Source: Marsupella aquatica (Eukaryota > Marchantiophyta). From it: DNA of 64,000 bases. The stretch spans positions 24,180,001 to 24,244,000 of the forward strand of contig OZ316893.1 of the NCBI GenBank assembly GCA_973895155.1. The letters run 5' to 3'. Each line of letters opens with the position of its first letter. The stretch's first letter is position 1. Shown here one piece after another: positions 32,753-44,689 of the stretch. The notes below the pieces were generated by a model. It saw only the letters and a program-made list of their open reading frames with translations. It ran no database searches and was not told the DNA's origin. A program made the translations under genes and the position numbers.

Positions 32753-34880
32753 CAAACATGGTTTGTGATTGGGAAGTGAGGTCAGCAAGGGGGGTCAGGA
32801 ATGAGAAACTTCAAGGAATTCAAAAATAGAATTGAAGTTTGAAATCCAAATAAGGAGCAAGAAACCTTTCAGTGGATGGGAAAGGGAATTTTATTTTATT
32901 TTATAGTTATAGTTATGTTTTTACTGAATTCATGACTAATTTTTTCAATAATTATAGCCCTCCCCCCTTCCCCGTTCTACCTCATTCTTGCTCCACCCCT
33001 CCTTTTTTCCTTTCTCCCCCCTCTTGCCTCCCCTTCCATTTTCTCCTCTCCCCCTCCATTTGTAGTTTTCAGGAAGGCTGTTGTTAGGGGAAGTGCTGTA
33101 AGTTGTTGCAAGCGGAAGGAGAGTCAAAAGATAGATTGTCGTTCCAAGGGGAGAAGCCAGGGAGGGAGAGGAGAGCTTGGACCCCAGGCCACAAAAAAGG
33201 GGATCAAATGCAAGAATACTTGCAGCTGGAGTTGGGGTGAGAGGCCAGGCCAAGGTGTAATGGTGTTGAGGCAAGACAGAAAATACTCTCAGAGCTAGGG
33301 AAGAGACACAAAATTGAACTTGGGCAAACAGCAAATAGAGGTGTACGCAAAGAAAAATCATTGACTTATGAGCAAGAGACACTTATGAGCTTTGGGTAGA
33401 AATCTAATTCCAAGTAATGTCAAGGAAATGGGAGAACCAATTGGGTGGGGTCCATTGGCCCCTCCCACCTTGCAAAGGATTTTGTGGAGGAAGCAGTTGA
33501 GAAAAATAAGTGTCATGGAGGCAAGGTGAACTTTTGGGCCCTATGTTGATACGGTGCACAAATACCATTGCAACTGTGTTGTGCTTGTGGTTGGGTTGTC
33601 ATTGCGGTTGTGTTGTGGTTATGAAAGTCAATCAATTGTCATTTTGACTGGTTGTTGTAGTAGTGGTCGTGCCCGTGGTTGTGTGATTGTCACGAAAGTG
33701 TTGGTATTCCAACTGTGTCACTATGTTGTCATTTTATGATTGCGGAGTGTCATTTGGGTGCATGTTTGTTGGTGCCACAATGTTGTTGTTTTAGTCCATG
33801 TTGCATGTTGTGAGAGTTGAGTATAGATATTGTTGGGGAGGGCAAGTTAAGTGCATGGAGGGCTGCAAGATGGGTAAGAATGTCTCAGGGCATCATGGGG
33901 TTGCACCATGGGTTGCGGGATGCTATATAGAATAATAATATTTTCACCCTCCATTGCCCCCCACCCCCCCCCCCCCCACCCCCCGCGCCTGCCGTATGTG
34001 TCTTTCCTTCTGTGCCCTTGGAGTGCCTCCTTCCTTCCCCATTTTCTCCCCTCCAACACCATTCAAATGGAAAAACAATTTGGAAGGAAAAGACAAAGTA
34101 ACTTTCCAAAAAATGAATATTCACTTTTGGAGAGGAAAAAGGGCAGAACATTTTCACATGTCAATTCATTTTTTCTTTATCTGTTCAATTCCAAAAATCT
34201 TAATCTCACGTCATTCTATTCATTTACTACTCCATGCTAAAAAGTACTTTTGAACTGTAGAGCATTGAATGTGACTGTACTCTAGCTAGTATTGTGTAGT
34301 CTAGCTAGCACATGTCACATGTACTAAGTATACCTTATCACATGTACTAAGTATACCTTATCGCAAGTCTTTTCAAATTACAGGGACCTTTTCCCAATCC
34401 AAGAGTCCCAAATATTCATGCACATATCTGATGGTAAAGCAATGTTCCCTCCTTTTTCTCTTTTTGTGAACGGACGATGAGAGGGATTTGGCGGGATCCC
34501 TTATTATAGATGTAGATGTTATGGTAAACCAAATTGTCAAAATGTATCATTACAAACCGTATTGCTCAGCCTATTGTGACCAAGTAGTATTGGTCATGGT
34601 CAGTGTCTATTGAGCGTTCAAGCTTCATGACTTTTGTTTATGATAATGGGCAGGCTCCTGCCCATTAAAAGAGCCTGCTGGTTGGCACATGTTTAGAGTT
34701 GTGCCATGCCACAGCAGGTCTCACATTGTGTCACTAAACTGAAAACTAATTGAGTCTAGTTACAGTAGCATAACTATTGTATAATCTCCTCCCATATACA
34801 GATCCAGTAATCAAGAAACCCTGTTCCTGAAAATCCAGATATCTTTACACTGAGTGGATTGGACCTTACTTTTAGATTTT
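32753..34880. other. Non-coding, low-complexity interval
   Basis: Contents include a pyrimidine-rich tract (32955-33060), a G/T-rich tract with many TTGTGG words (33560-33830), C homopolymers (33958-33985) and a direct duplication of CACATGTACTAAGTATACCT at 34310-34360. No gene was seen. Confidence 0.6.
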
Positions 34881-34889
34881 AGTTACTGG

Positions 34890-35700
34890 GTTGGTCAACA
34901 CCCAGCTACACTAGCAAAACCCAGTTGGGTTGACCACGAGTTAAATCTACATCACGTTAATGCTCCCCCACTTCCCCGGGGCGCCGTACACTGCCCGTCC
35001 CAGTCCCCGATGCTGCTGCCCGCTCCGGCCCAAGTTTGGCAGAACATAAACCAATACTCTTCAATTTAAATCATGTGCTCCGGCCCGATTAACTTTGCGT
35101 CATCGACTTCAGGTTTATGTTTTGGCACCCAAAATGTTTTGTCGGCCGCTCCGGCCCGATTGACTTTGTGCCATCAACTTTTTGGAAGAAGTGTTGCCAA
35201 AACATAAACCACCACTCCATAGAGAATAAATATTTGGCACAACATAAACCAAGACTTTATAAATCATGACTCTTAACCAAAGTACTAGGTTTGCCCTGAA
35301 CACTTAGACTCTGTTGGAAAGAAGTGTTGCCAGAACATAAACCAAGACTCCACAAGGAATAAATCGATGACACAAATTTAAGTCGTCAGGCTGGAGCAAG
35401 CGAAGGTGCCAAAACATAAACCCAAAGTCGATGACCCAAAGTTTATCGTGTCGGAGGGCTTGACAAAATGGTAGAGTATTGGTTTATGTTCTGCCAAACT
35501 TGGGCCGGAGCGGGCATCAACATCGGGGACTGGGACGGGCAATGTACGGCGCCCTGGGGAAGTGGGGGAGCATTAACGTGATGTAGATTTAACTCGGGGT
35601 GTTGGGTTGGAGATGCTCACCCAGTTACATTAACAAAACCCAGTTGGGTTGGAGATGCTCACCCAGCTACATTAGCAAAACCCAGTTGGGTTGGAGAAGC
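34890..35700. mobile_element. Non-autonomous element with long (124 bp) inverted repeats
   Basis: The left arm 34937-35060 and right arm 35473-35596 are inverted copies about 95% alike; both include CGAGTTAAATCTACATCACG and CTCCGGCCCAAGTTTGGCAG. The 0.4 kb between them repeats a GCCAAAACATAAACCA word at least four times. Outside the arms, a 42-bp unit (ACCCAGCTACATTAGCAAAA then CCCAGTTGGGTTGGAGATGCTC) occurs once on the left and twice in tandem on the right (35612-35694). Its GAGCATCTCCAACCC complement resembles plant DNA-transposon termini. No ORF. The exact ends and target duplication are not resolved. Confidence 0.65.
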
Positions 35701-37900
35701 TCTAATACAAAATAAAGGTGCACAACCATTGGAGAACATGGCACTTTCTAACCAAAGGCATAGCGTTAATCCACGCCGATCATCATTCGAGAAGAATTCT
35801 GTAGATTACGCTCGGCTCGCAGATGATTCAAAAGCGAGCTTTGGCAGCTAAATTCAATAAGACAGCAGCATTAATAATGGAGACCTCAACAAGAAAGCAG
35901 ACCACCGATCGCTATTATGCGCATCAGAGTTGTCGAGCAGGAAGCCAGACGAACGAGAAAGAGATCGAGCGAATCGGGGAAACGAAGTGTTGTCGAGCAC
36001 GAAGGAAGAGAAGAAATAGAACAGATCGAGCGAATTGTGGAAATGATGCCGCATCTCTGGGGAATGTGTTGAATGCATGGCCACATCGGACAATGTGGTG
36101 CGGGCGGGCTCACACCCAAGTTCCGGGACACAGCAACAATTCGTTGATGCTGACTTATGAGCAGGGGTTGCCGGATCTATTCCATTTCACTTTTCACCAG
36201 ACGGTATTGTCCCCCTTTCAAAGAGTTCGAGGTCGATTGATGACCGTGCAGGGTAGGGATTCACTAGATTTTGGCGGCCATCAATCTTCCTGGTTTCGAT
36301 GGCAAGGGCACTGTCGCTTTCTCTCAAGGCGACCGCCCTTCCGTGGGAAAGAAAGGTGACATTTTTTTTTGCCAGCAGGAAAGGAGTTTCAAATATCAGG
36401 CAAAGCAGCTGTTGCTGTGAACGCATATGCAAACGGAAACGGAAACGGGTCAACAACAATGCCTCCTAGTGCCATTAGATTGTGTAGAGCTGGAGTGAAT
36501 AGCAATGCCTTATAGATATACTTGTCACACGATTCCAAACTTCGATCCTTCCGCACGTAATTGTTTGTCCCTCGCAACCGAGCAGCATTTCCAAGTTCAA
36601 TCCTTCGCAGAATAAGATAGGGAAGAAAAGCACACAAGATGAGTGTGGGTGAGTTGGGTCCGCTATCCTCTCCGAAGTGGAATTAAGGAAGCTGGGAAAC
36701 ATTTCCTTCAAGTTTCATCTCAAAGAGATGTGTGTAACAAATAGTTAGAGCAGCATTTCAAGAAAGAATCCTTGAGTGGGCAATCAATGATCCCGTTAGT
36801 CCTGCAAACAGCCCACGAATTGAATTCAGATTCCTTCCAATGTCTTCCAATGTGGACGTGTTTGCGAGGCCATCTCAATGTTTCGGAAGGCAGGGAATAA
36901 CGGAGCAATTTGCACAACAGTTTTGAGGTGTTGTTTGTCCATATGTAGTTGGATTTGAAAACTAAATTTCTCTGCGCGTGAGAGATATACTCCTAAATTG
37001 GAGATGGTATATATGTGTAAAAAGCTGTCTCTTTGAATTTGTTTGGCATCCTGTACGCATTGATTTCGACATCAGGAAGTAATCTAACCGGATATGAAGG
37101 TGGAGACCTCGGACAATTTGTGGATGTCAGATATTCAGCGCAAGTTCCTCTCGATCCGATTGCGACAAAGGTTTCCCGCTGTTCTTTTGGGCAAACAAAT
37201 ACAGTCAACAAGACATTATTCATATTATAATAGAAACTGTTTTCCCTGGAGAAATTCTGGCACTCATGGGTTCTTGGGGTGGTAAGATTTTGTATAGTTT
37301 ATGATCTTAGGCAACCCTGGAAAGCATATGCAACATAAGCGGGCTGTTCGGTAGGCTGCCGGGAATTGGCATTCAATCCTGAAGTACTGCCAGCATTGCG
37401 ACAGGAGTTTTTTGCCAATTGAAAATGCCCGGGGATTGATGAGGCAAATTGAAGTTTCTGAGAAGGTGACCCAGGAGGGATAAAAGTCGAGTACCAAGGT
37501 TTACAACCATTTCCTGAATGGTCTTGACGGGAGCGATAATGTAGGGAATGCTCAACCAGATAGCCAGAAGATCTAGAAGAAACAATCCCAGACTGCAGAC
37601 GGATTGTTCCTTTCTTTGTAAAGCTGAAGCGATCTGCCCCGACAAATTTGGCATTGGGATTTGCTAGATATGCAACCTGCAGGAAGGGGAAATTAATGAA
37701 TAGTTCCGTAGTGTCTGTCTGGCAGTCTACTTGTGGCCCTGCCACTTCTTCACCTTCTAATACTTTTGTTTTGGTTTTGACTTTGCAGAATCGCTTCTTA
37801 GATACTTCCAATGACAGGCAAATTGACAAGCATGGAATTTTTCTTTCTTGCGGCCTGTGCAAAACGGTGGAGGGACTGTAAAACTAAACCCTAAACCCTG
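35701..37900. other. Unresolved interval with scattered coding-like pieces
   Basis: Coding-like segments are visible but do not join into a gene. Plus 36268-36350 reads LAAINLPGFDGKGTVAFSQG after an AG acceptor-like site, and 36385-36480 reads FQISGKAAVAVNAYANGNGN in another frame. Minus 37575-37670 reads VAYLANPNAKFVGADRFSFT after a CTTCCTGCAG acceptor-like site. Around 35920-36020 there is a direct duplication of TTGTCGAGCA...GATCGAGCGAAT. I do not recognise any of these as a known family. A short telomere-like word (CTAAACCCTAAACCCT) is at 37884. Confidence 0.35.
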
Positions 37901-40900
37901 CACCTTTGCAAGCAGTGGTGAATTCTGGTACGTCGAGGTAAAGTTATTGTAAATCTTCGTTTATACATGTAAACTAGTCTACTGCTGGTGCATGTATACT
38001 TACTATTGTTAATGGTAACTGATTGAGTGGAAGTGTTGTGAAGCATAAGTGTCTAGGCAGTTAGACATTGTTGGGGGTTAGGAGTATGCAAGTCTACCTG
38101 ACTATTGGATTTCAAGGAGTGTGCAAAGTATGGAAACAATGATGGGTCAGGCGCAAAGAATTGTACATTGGCACCTCCAGGTCCATTTCATGATTTAGAA
38201 AAAATATCACCATAATTGAATGGCTAGGAAGGTTTCCTTCCAGAATGACATTTTGTAAGCATACCACTAGAAAGAAAGTGCCAGATAAGGTATTACAGTG
38301 TTTAGATGCATTTGAGTTTAAGGCCAAGGGTGATTTTTCCTAAACACACGCAAACTCCATCTTGCTTACACCAAACCCACATCTAACATCTATAACATGC
38401 AATGCCCCCAAGCTCTCCCATATTTTGTTTACGAAATCCCAATTTGGGTGGAAATTTTTGCCAGCAATTGGATTTCATTTTTGGCTTTCTATGGCAACGC
38501 AATCCTGCTGGGAGGGGGCTGATGGCAAGGCAAGGCAGACATGAGGTGAGGCAACTTGACATGGTCAGCCCCGGGTGCCTATGCTGGGATGGGCAGTGGA
38601 CATTGTGCGAGTGGGAGGTGAATAGTCAAGGAGGGGGGAGGAAAATAATTGGGAAGTGGGAGCTAGGGAGGGAAAAGGGTGGTAGGTAGGGACAGGAAGA
38701 GTTGAGGAGAGGGGCGGCGTGGGTTGTGGTTGAGGAGAGGGGGGTGTAGTCAGCACAAGGTTGTCTACTCAAGGCATGTGAACATCCAAAAGAGGATTTA
38801 CAAGGTCAATCCTTGTGTTTATGACCTCAGCATGCTTGTTCTCACAAATAATTGCTCCAACAATTTGAGCTTAGGAGGAACGAGTTTGATCCTTTATCCT
38901 TCACCTCCAGGAGCACATTGAAATTCTCTAATCCAGTTACAAGGTTTTAACTACCCAAATTCACTATCTTGTCCCAAAAACAAAACAAGGTTGTTAACCT
39001 GCCCTGCTTTTTTTATATGGCTTACCAGTAACCCAATCCAAGGTTCCCCCTGCCACATGGCAAGGCATGAGTGGCCAAGGTTAACCAGGCACGACCTTGT
39101 CTCCCATGAGAGGGGATAGTGATATATACTCGCCCCTAGACTTTGTGGAAATCTCTATTGCCCTTCCATTTATTCCGCCGCTCCCCCACAGCGACGATGT
39201 AAACGTCCTTAATATATGTTACGAGTTACAACAGTTCTACAATTACGGATACAAACCATTCAAACTGTAACCCGTTTGCGGTCTCCACTCTCTCCACCCG
39301 TCCATTCAGTAACCGCGTGTACGGCGTTCCATACTTTGCGGACCTCGCAATGCGCGCCAAAAGTATCTACTCTAGTCAGGTACAGTCCAGATCGACCCTG
39401 TCGTTCTTGCGGCGCCGCCAGACAATCCGGGTGTTTACTTGGTTGAGGAGAGGCGAGGGTAGGGAATACTAATCGAGCAACCCGCTGGATCTGGGCCGTC
39501 CACTGCCGATTTCAATTCGCAACACTGTGCGGGCTGGAATTACAAATTGCTCATGGCCCCGCGCGCAACAGGTGCACTGTAGGTATCTGAGTATCTGACG
39601 GTACTCCTCAAACAACCGATCGGGAATCGGATGGACAGCGTCATGATTCATGAAAGGGTACTTTGCACGTCTCCGTTGGAAGGTAGTGTGCTGCGCCGTG
39701 AATTTCCTCGAGCACTGAAAGCATTTTTGTGAAATCCAATAGTTTATATTGTCATTATTGTTTTGCGGACTTACATATCTTACCACTCATTTTACCTTTA
39801 ATTACAGTACTACTATGTCACCTTTTTCCGTCACTGGTTAGGCAAAATAACTCTAGTTACAGTAGCTTTGGAATGATCAAACTGTAAACATCCAGCCAGT
39901 TTTCATCATTGGACTGTCATCACTGCCCTCAAATGAACCTCAACACCCTTGCACACATTTGATGAGGGGGGACAAGGGAGTTGGGTAGCCAACCAGGAGA
40001 AGGCAGAGCAATTTGAGGCAGCAGCAAAGTAAGAGACCCACCAAATGTTGACCTTGGTTTATAAAGCTAGGGTGTTATGGTTAGGCTGGAGGAGATGGAT
40101 GAGCATTGGAATGTTTCAAGCTAGGAAAATTAATCTCAGTTTTTTTCTTTCATGGTCTTTTCACCAAAGAAGCCTCCCTAGTGGTCAATTTGACATTTTT
40201 CCTAAGCAAGAGATGGGACCAAAGACGCGCAACCCATCTTCTCCTTGTAACTTGCACACTCTTTGAAACCTAGTTGAGGAGTTGATTTGTCAGCTCTTGA
40301 CATTGCCCAACTAAGTATGTGATCATCTCATCTCACTTACGTTCAAAAACACTTGTCCTCAACATCACTTACTATCTACAATATTGTGTAATGCAAGGGT
40401 ATTGGACTAGTCTATGTTATAGTTGAAGGTGAGCCTCTATCATCCATATTTTGACATCAGATAGTAGACGTCAGATACTTGTTATTGAAGCTCAAAAAAC
40501 TTTCTACTCATGTATCATTGTTACTCACTGTTTACAGTGTCACACTATTCACATAGTCACTACAATGTTGTACAGTAGTTAACAGATGGATGGAGAACTA
40601 GCATACTGTATAGTGTTTACATGAACCCCCATTAGGGATCCCTTCCTAATTCACTGGCATGAGGATGCACCTCATCAGCGAGGCTGGATGGTGACAAACT
40701 GGACAGAGTAGGTTTTCTGGAAAACAAAAAGGGACTTGTCATGTTTGTGTCCATATTTGTGTAAATTATGGGGCGTCATGCCGTAAGTATCAAGCGCAAA
40801 AAACCAGAATACAAAGAAAGAGATTTCACTTTTTCATTGTAAACATAAAATAAAGTTACCATTCTAATGTTTGTCAATGATATATCAGTGTTTTACATCA

Positions 40901-40960
40901 AAATGCTTATAATCAAAAACCAATCGATATAAATGTACATAGTTATAACCCCTTTGGCTC
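37901..40960. other. Non-coding interval
   Basis: I see no gene that I can support. A purine-rich G tract spans 38510-38760. Minus 39469-39786 is open for 105 codons with two Cys pairs (CFQC and CTCC) and Arg-rich stretches, but lacks a recognised domain; it may be a transposon remnant. The remainder is AT-rich. Confidence 0.45.
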
Positions 40961-40969
40961 CACATTGTA

Positions 40970-41545
40970 AAACTAAATAATCAATCTCCTTAGTATTTGA
41001 TGAAATTTGTCAATGTGAGATTCATTGGAAAACTCAAGATCAAGATTTAGAAACTAATGACCTCTATAGTACTAACTAAAATATCTCAATGTCACACTCA
41101 TTGGAAAGCTAGAGCAAAATTAGAAACTTGTCATCTCCTTTGTACTCGACAAAATCTATCAATGTTAGGTTCATTGGAAAGCTAGAGAAATTTGGATACT
41201 TGTGATCTCTCTAATTCTTGACAAATACTCCCAATGTCACACATTAGAAAGCTAGAGACATTTAAAACCTCATGATCTCTTTAGTACCGTGACAAAATAT
41301 GACATAAAATTTGTCAATGTTAGACTCAATGTTGGAAATCTAAAAGAATTCATGAACTCGTGATCAAAATTTCTTATTGTCACACTCATTGGAAGGCAGA
41401 GAAATTCAAAAACTCATTTGGAACTTCATAAAATTTGTCTATTTGAGGCTCATTGGAAACCTAGAAAATTTTGTAATTAACTCATGATTTACTTGGTACT
41501 TGACAAAATATACCAATGTGATGTTCATTCAAAACAAACAGAAAT
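40970..41545 (+). repeat. Diverged satellite-like tandem repeat, about 70-bp unit (locus 1)
   Basis: About eight imperfect units share the order: CTCATTGGAAAGCTAGAGAA, then ATTTAGAAACTCATGATCTC, then CTTTAGTACTTGACAAAAT, then CTATCAATGTCACA. Units differ by 15-30% and small indels, so the array is old. A second block of the same family lies at 56430-56610. Confidence 0.8.
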
Positions 41546-41824
41546 TCAGCAAATCATGATCTTGTTTCTCACTCATCTCTCAATGAACCTTTTGTGCTAA
41601 GCACTTAGAGGCGTTTTAGAAAGTAATAACATTGAGAATGAATCTATTTTTTATTACCAACAAGATCATGGGCCCTCAACCCATTTGGTTCTTGTAAATT
41701 TGATAAATGGGTTGAGGACCATTTGGACTCAAACTTCCAAGTTACCAACAATAAAATATTTGAAGGAATGAAAAAAAGGATCGAGAAATGACATTCCCGT
41801 ATTGGAATGTTTGGGTTGGCCGGG

Positions 41825-41828
<4 letters not shown>

Positions 41829-41873
<45 letters not shown>
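41829..41873 (+). repeat. (GA)n microsatellite
   Basis: About 22 perfect GA dinucleotides. Confidence 0.97.
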
Positions 41874-41877
<4 letters not shown>

Positions 41878-41879
41878 AT

Positions 41880-42640
41880 TTAATCACAGTGTCATGGTCT
41901 GGTCAGTGTTCAATCTGGTGTCATTAGCATATTGAGGCAACCAGTGGAGAAAAGGAGAGGACACGTAGATTACATATAATCAATCATAATGTTGGCTATG
42001 CATGATGGGTGGAATTTGTGATGGGATCACTTTTCTGGGTTGTCCAATTAGAGAGCATTGGAGGTCAAAATGTTCAACAGGATTTCTTCTAAGCTACGAA
42101 CTAAGCGGCAGTAGTCAGGGGGCCACGAACTAATTATAGTGGTGAATACATTTTGGCTGTGTTGTGAAGGTCAAGGACGAGGCTTCAGCAGTTTAGTGCA
42201 GGAAAACCCATGGCCCTGATTGGGGTATGGACTGTTATGTCTGAGGGTGGTCAACTCGAGGGGGTTACAGCCCTATGCATCCAAGGAGGCCATGGATTAT
42301 CGGGCAAAGACCTCAAGTATATTTTGCTCTATTTTCACCAGGAAACTTGTACTGAGTCTCATACTGTCAACCTAGGTTGGCCAAAGGATGCCAGAACTCT
42401 CGTAACCCTCCAGCCAGGCTTATTTTTAGTCCTAAAGACAGCCAGCTAGGCTGCCCAGGGGATTGTGGCTAATAACACAAATACTGTGTGACCCAGGGTT
42501 TTGTTGGATCCGCCACCAACACTAAGCTGTCCAATTGTCATTTTCTCTGGCCTCTTGGGTTTATTTTCTCATTGTCCCATTGGTTTTCACTTGGGACATT
42601 CTTTAAGTTCATTTTGGTGCATCATTGTCTTTAAAGAACT
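41880..42640. other. Non-coding interval
   Basis: No motif, repeat or convincing coding frame was found. A 79-codon plus-strand open frame at 42210-42449 has no recognised features. Confidence 0.5.
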
Positions 42641-42642
42641 AA

Positions 42643-43041
42643 GAGCACTCCTACTGGTGCCCACCAAATAACCCACCAAATAACCCTCCCATCAGGGAGT
42701 TTAGGGAGCCCATGAGGCGCCCATGAATCCAAGGTTCATGTGGGGGTTTGGGAAGGGTTCCACAAGCAACCCCACCTGTCCTGCCTTTCACACTCAAAGT
42801 CACTACAAAGTGTCAGTGGGGACTGTGTGCACACTTGCCAAAGTAGATGTTAGAGCAACAGTGTGAGGGCCAATTGGGGTCTTGGCGGGCTTGGTGCCAC
42901 TGGATTGTGGAGGAGAGGATTGCTAGCCTTGGGTGGACCTCAATTTGGGTTGGGCATAGTGGAGGTTCAAAAACTGGGCTGCAGACTGGTCTTGTTACAC
43001 TTGCTCCCGGCAAGCACCAGAGCCTACTAGTGCAAGTGCTC
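42643..43041. mobile_element. PIF/Harbinger-like MITE, 399 bp, TAA target duplication
   Basis: The left end is GAGCACTCCTACTGGTGCC. The right end, read on the complement, is GAGCACTTGCACTAGTAGG and soon after CTCTGGTGC. Both ends are bounded by the trinucleotide TAA (42640-42642 and 43042-43044), the target site typical of PIF/Harbinger elements. There is no transposase ORF. Confidence 0.75.
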
Positions 43042-43044
43042 TAA

Positions 43045-44689
43045 GAATACACAAGGGATTTACCGGCAGGTTACTAGGGCATCTCAAATATGGCAAAATT
43101 TCATGTTTGATCGTGCCCAGGACTCTAGCAGGCCAGGGCAACAGGATACACTGGCCGGACACCGAATGTGAGGGCCCGACCACTACGGGGAAGAGATCCG
43201 GATTTCAGAGTAGTCATTGACTCAGGTTGCCATTCACATAGAGTGCCTCGACCCCCCTCAAATTTGACTTCCTGAGAAGATCACTGCCTGGTTGTACACA
43301 TTTCTGGTGCGCTCGGAGTGCATCGCGAGCCGCCCGTGGAGTGATTTTGTTTTCATATTTGGGACTCCCTACTACTGTAGAGACACGTGACTAAAGAATG
43401 GGAGGGCAAGGGACATGATGGCAGAGGGCGGTCGAGTTGGTTCCTTGGGCCGGCACGCCGAGGGTGTTCCCGAGGGAACAAGAAGGTCGGTCGTGGGCAA
43501 AAACGGCGCGGTGGCAGAATAGGCAATGTGGGTACTGTAATCTACAGCAGTGACGAAGAGTGGGGGAACGAAGACCGACAAGAGCTTTTTCCATTGAAAA
43601 AAGGAAGAAAGAGAGTGAGGGTGGTGAGCTGAATCATTTCGAGTCTACGGTAGTCGAGTCAGTCATCAGTAGTGAGTCGTGCCGAGAATCGGACGGGCAG
43701 CGGGCATTTGAGGAATCGTGAGCGAGTCTTCACTGACGAGTGACCGACCCACCAAGCGGAAGAGTCAAATTCATCATCTCCGCCTGTTGAGGGTTTTGGC
43801 GGTGGGGCTGCTACTGCTGGACCGGAAGTCTGTCGTCTGTAGGAGTGGTGAAGTCTGGACCAGTCTAGACTGCTCCTCGAATGGCGCCCACCTTGCCGTA
43901 GAGTTGTAGAGTTCCTTTAATCTGGAGAGAATGATGTGAGAGAGAGAGGAAGGTCGAAGAATAGCAGGGTAGGGAGGGTGTAAAGTGTACAGAAAACATG
44001 GAGATCCGCTGCAGCAGTACGTAGAGTCGTGGACGACTGTGACATAGTAAGGGAGTCCTGTCAGCTCCCCGACTGTGTGTACTGACGCGTCGAAGATCAA
44101 ATTCTGCCCACAGCCTATTCTTGTTGCTGGTGAAGGGTTCTTCACCTGCCACTTTTTTGCGTAGTGTTGCGATTCTGTGGCGCGTAGGCGTGGCAATCGG
44201 AAGTTCCTTTCTTGCTTGAGGAGCTGGTCTTTGCGACTGAGGATGTTGTTGTGTATGTATGTCTCCGGACCTTCTCTGGTTTAGCAAGATGCCGAAAACC
44301 CTAATTTCTCGCTGGGATCTAGAGCCTCGATTGTGATGTTACTGCAGTTACGAGAAAGAGAACCAATGAGTTAATTTTGAGGTCCACTGATTTGAGAGTG
44401 AGAGCGTTATGCAGAGGTGTTGACTTCTGGTCTCTGAATTTTGTCTCCACTCTTGCAGATGTGCATTTAGAAACTCTATGGTTAGAGAGATGAATAATGA
44501 AGCTTCACAGAGGGCAGCGGGCATTTTAATTGAAAGAATTGTTTCATTGTGAGGCAGCTTGTTCTGATGAGAGGCGAATTGGGAAGTAGGATGTCGCAGG
44601 GCTGGATAATTTGGCAGGGTGGGAGAGAACGAGAAGGAATATGAGTTGGTAATAGAATCTGGACGTGTCAGTGGTCTAGCTCAGGGGGG
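43045..44689 (+). promoter_or_regulatory. Upstream and leader region of the MBD9-like gene
   Basis: This 1.6 kb lies between the MITE and the MBD9-like start codon. GC content rises after 43180, and the sequence from about 43380 is purine-rich with several short upstream ATGs, as in a long 5' leader. No TATA box or defined element could be pinned down. Several overlapping short ORFs here have no recognised domain. Confidence 0.4.

Noticed and set aside
36040-36060. In-frame TGA after a WGMC-type peptide as a possible selenocysteine codon
   Set aside because: Land plants lack selenoprotein machinery and the surrounding frame has no other sign of being coding.
37884-37900. CTAAACCCTAAACCCT as a telomere
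   Set aside because: Only about two repeats in an internal position; a chance or interstitial telomere-like word.
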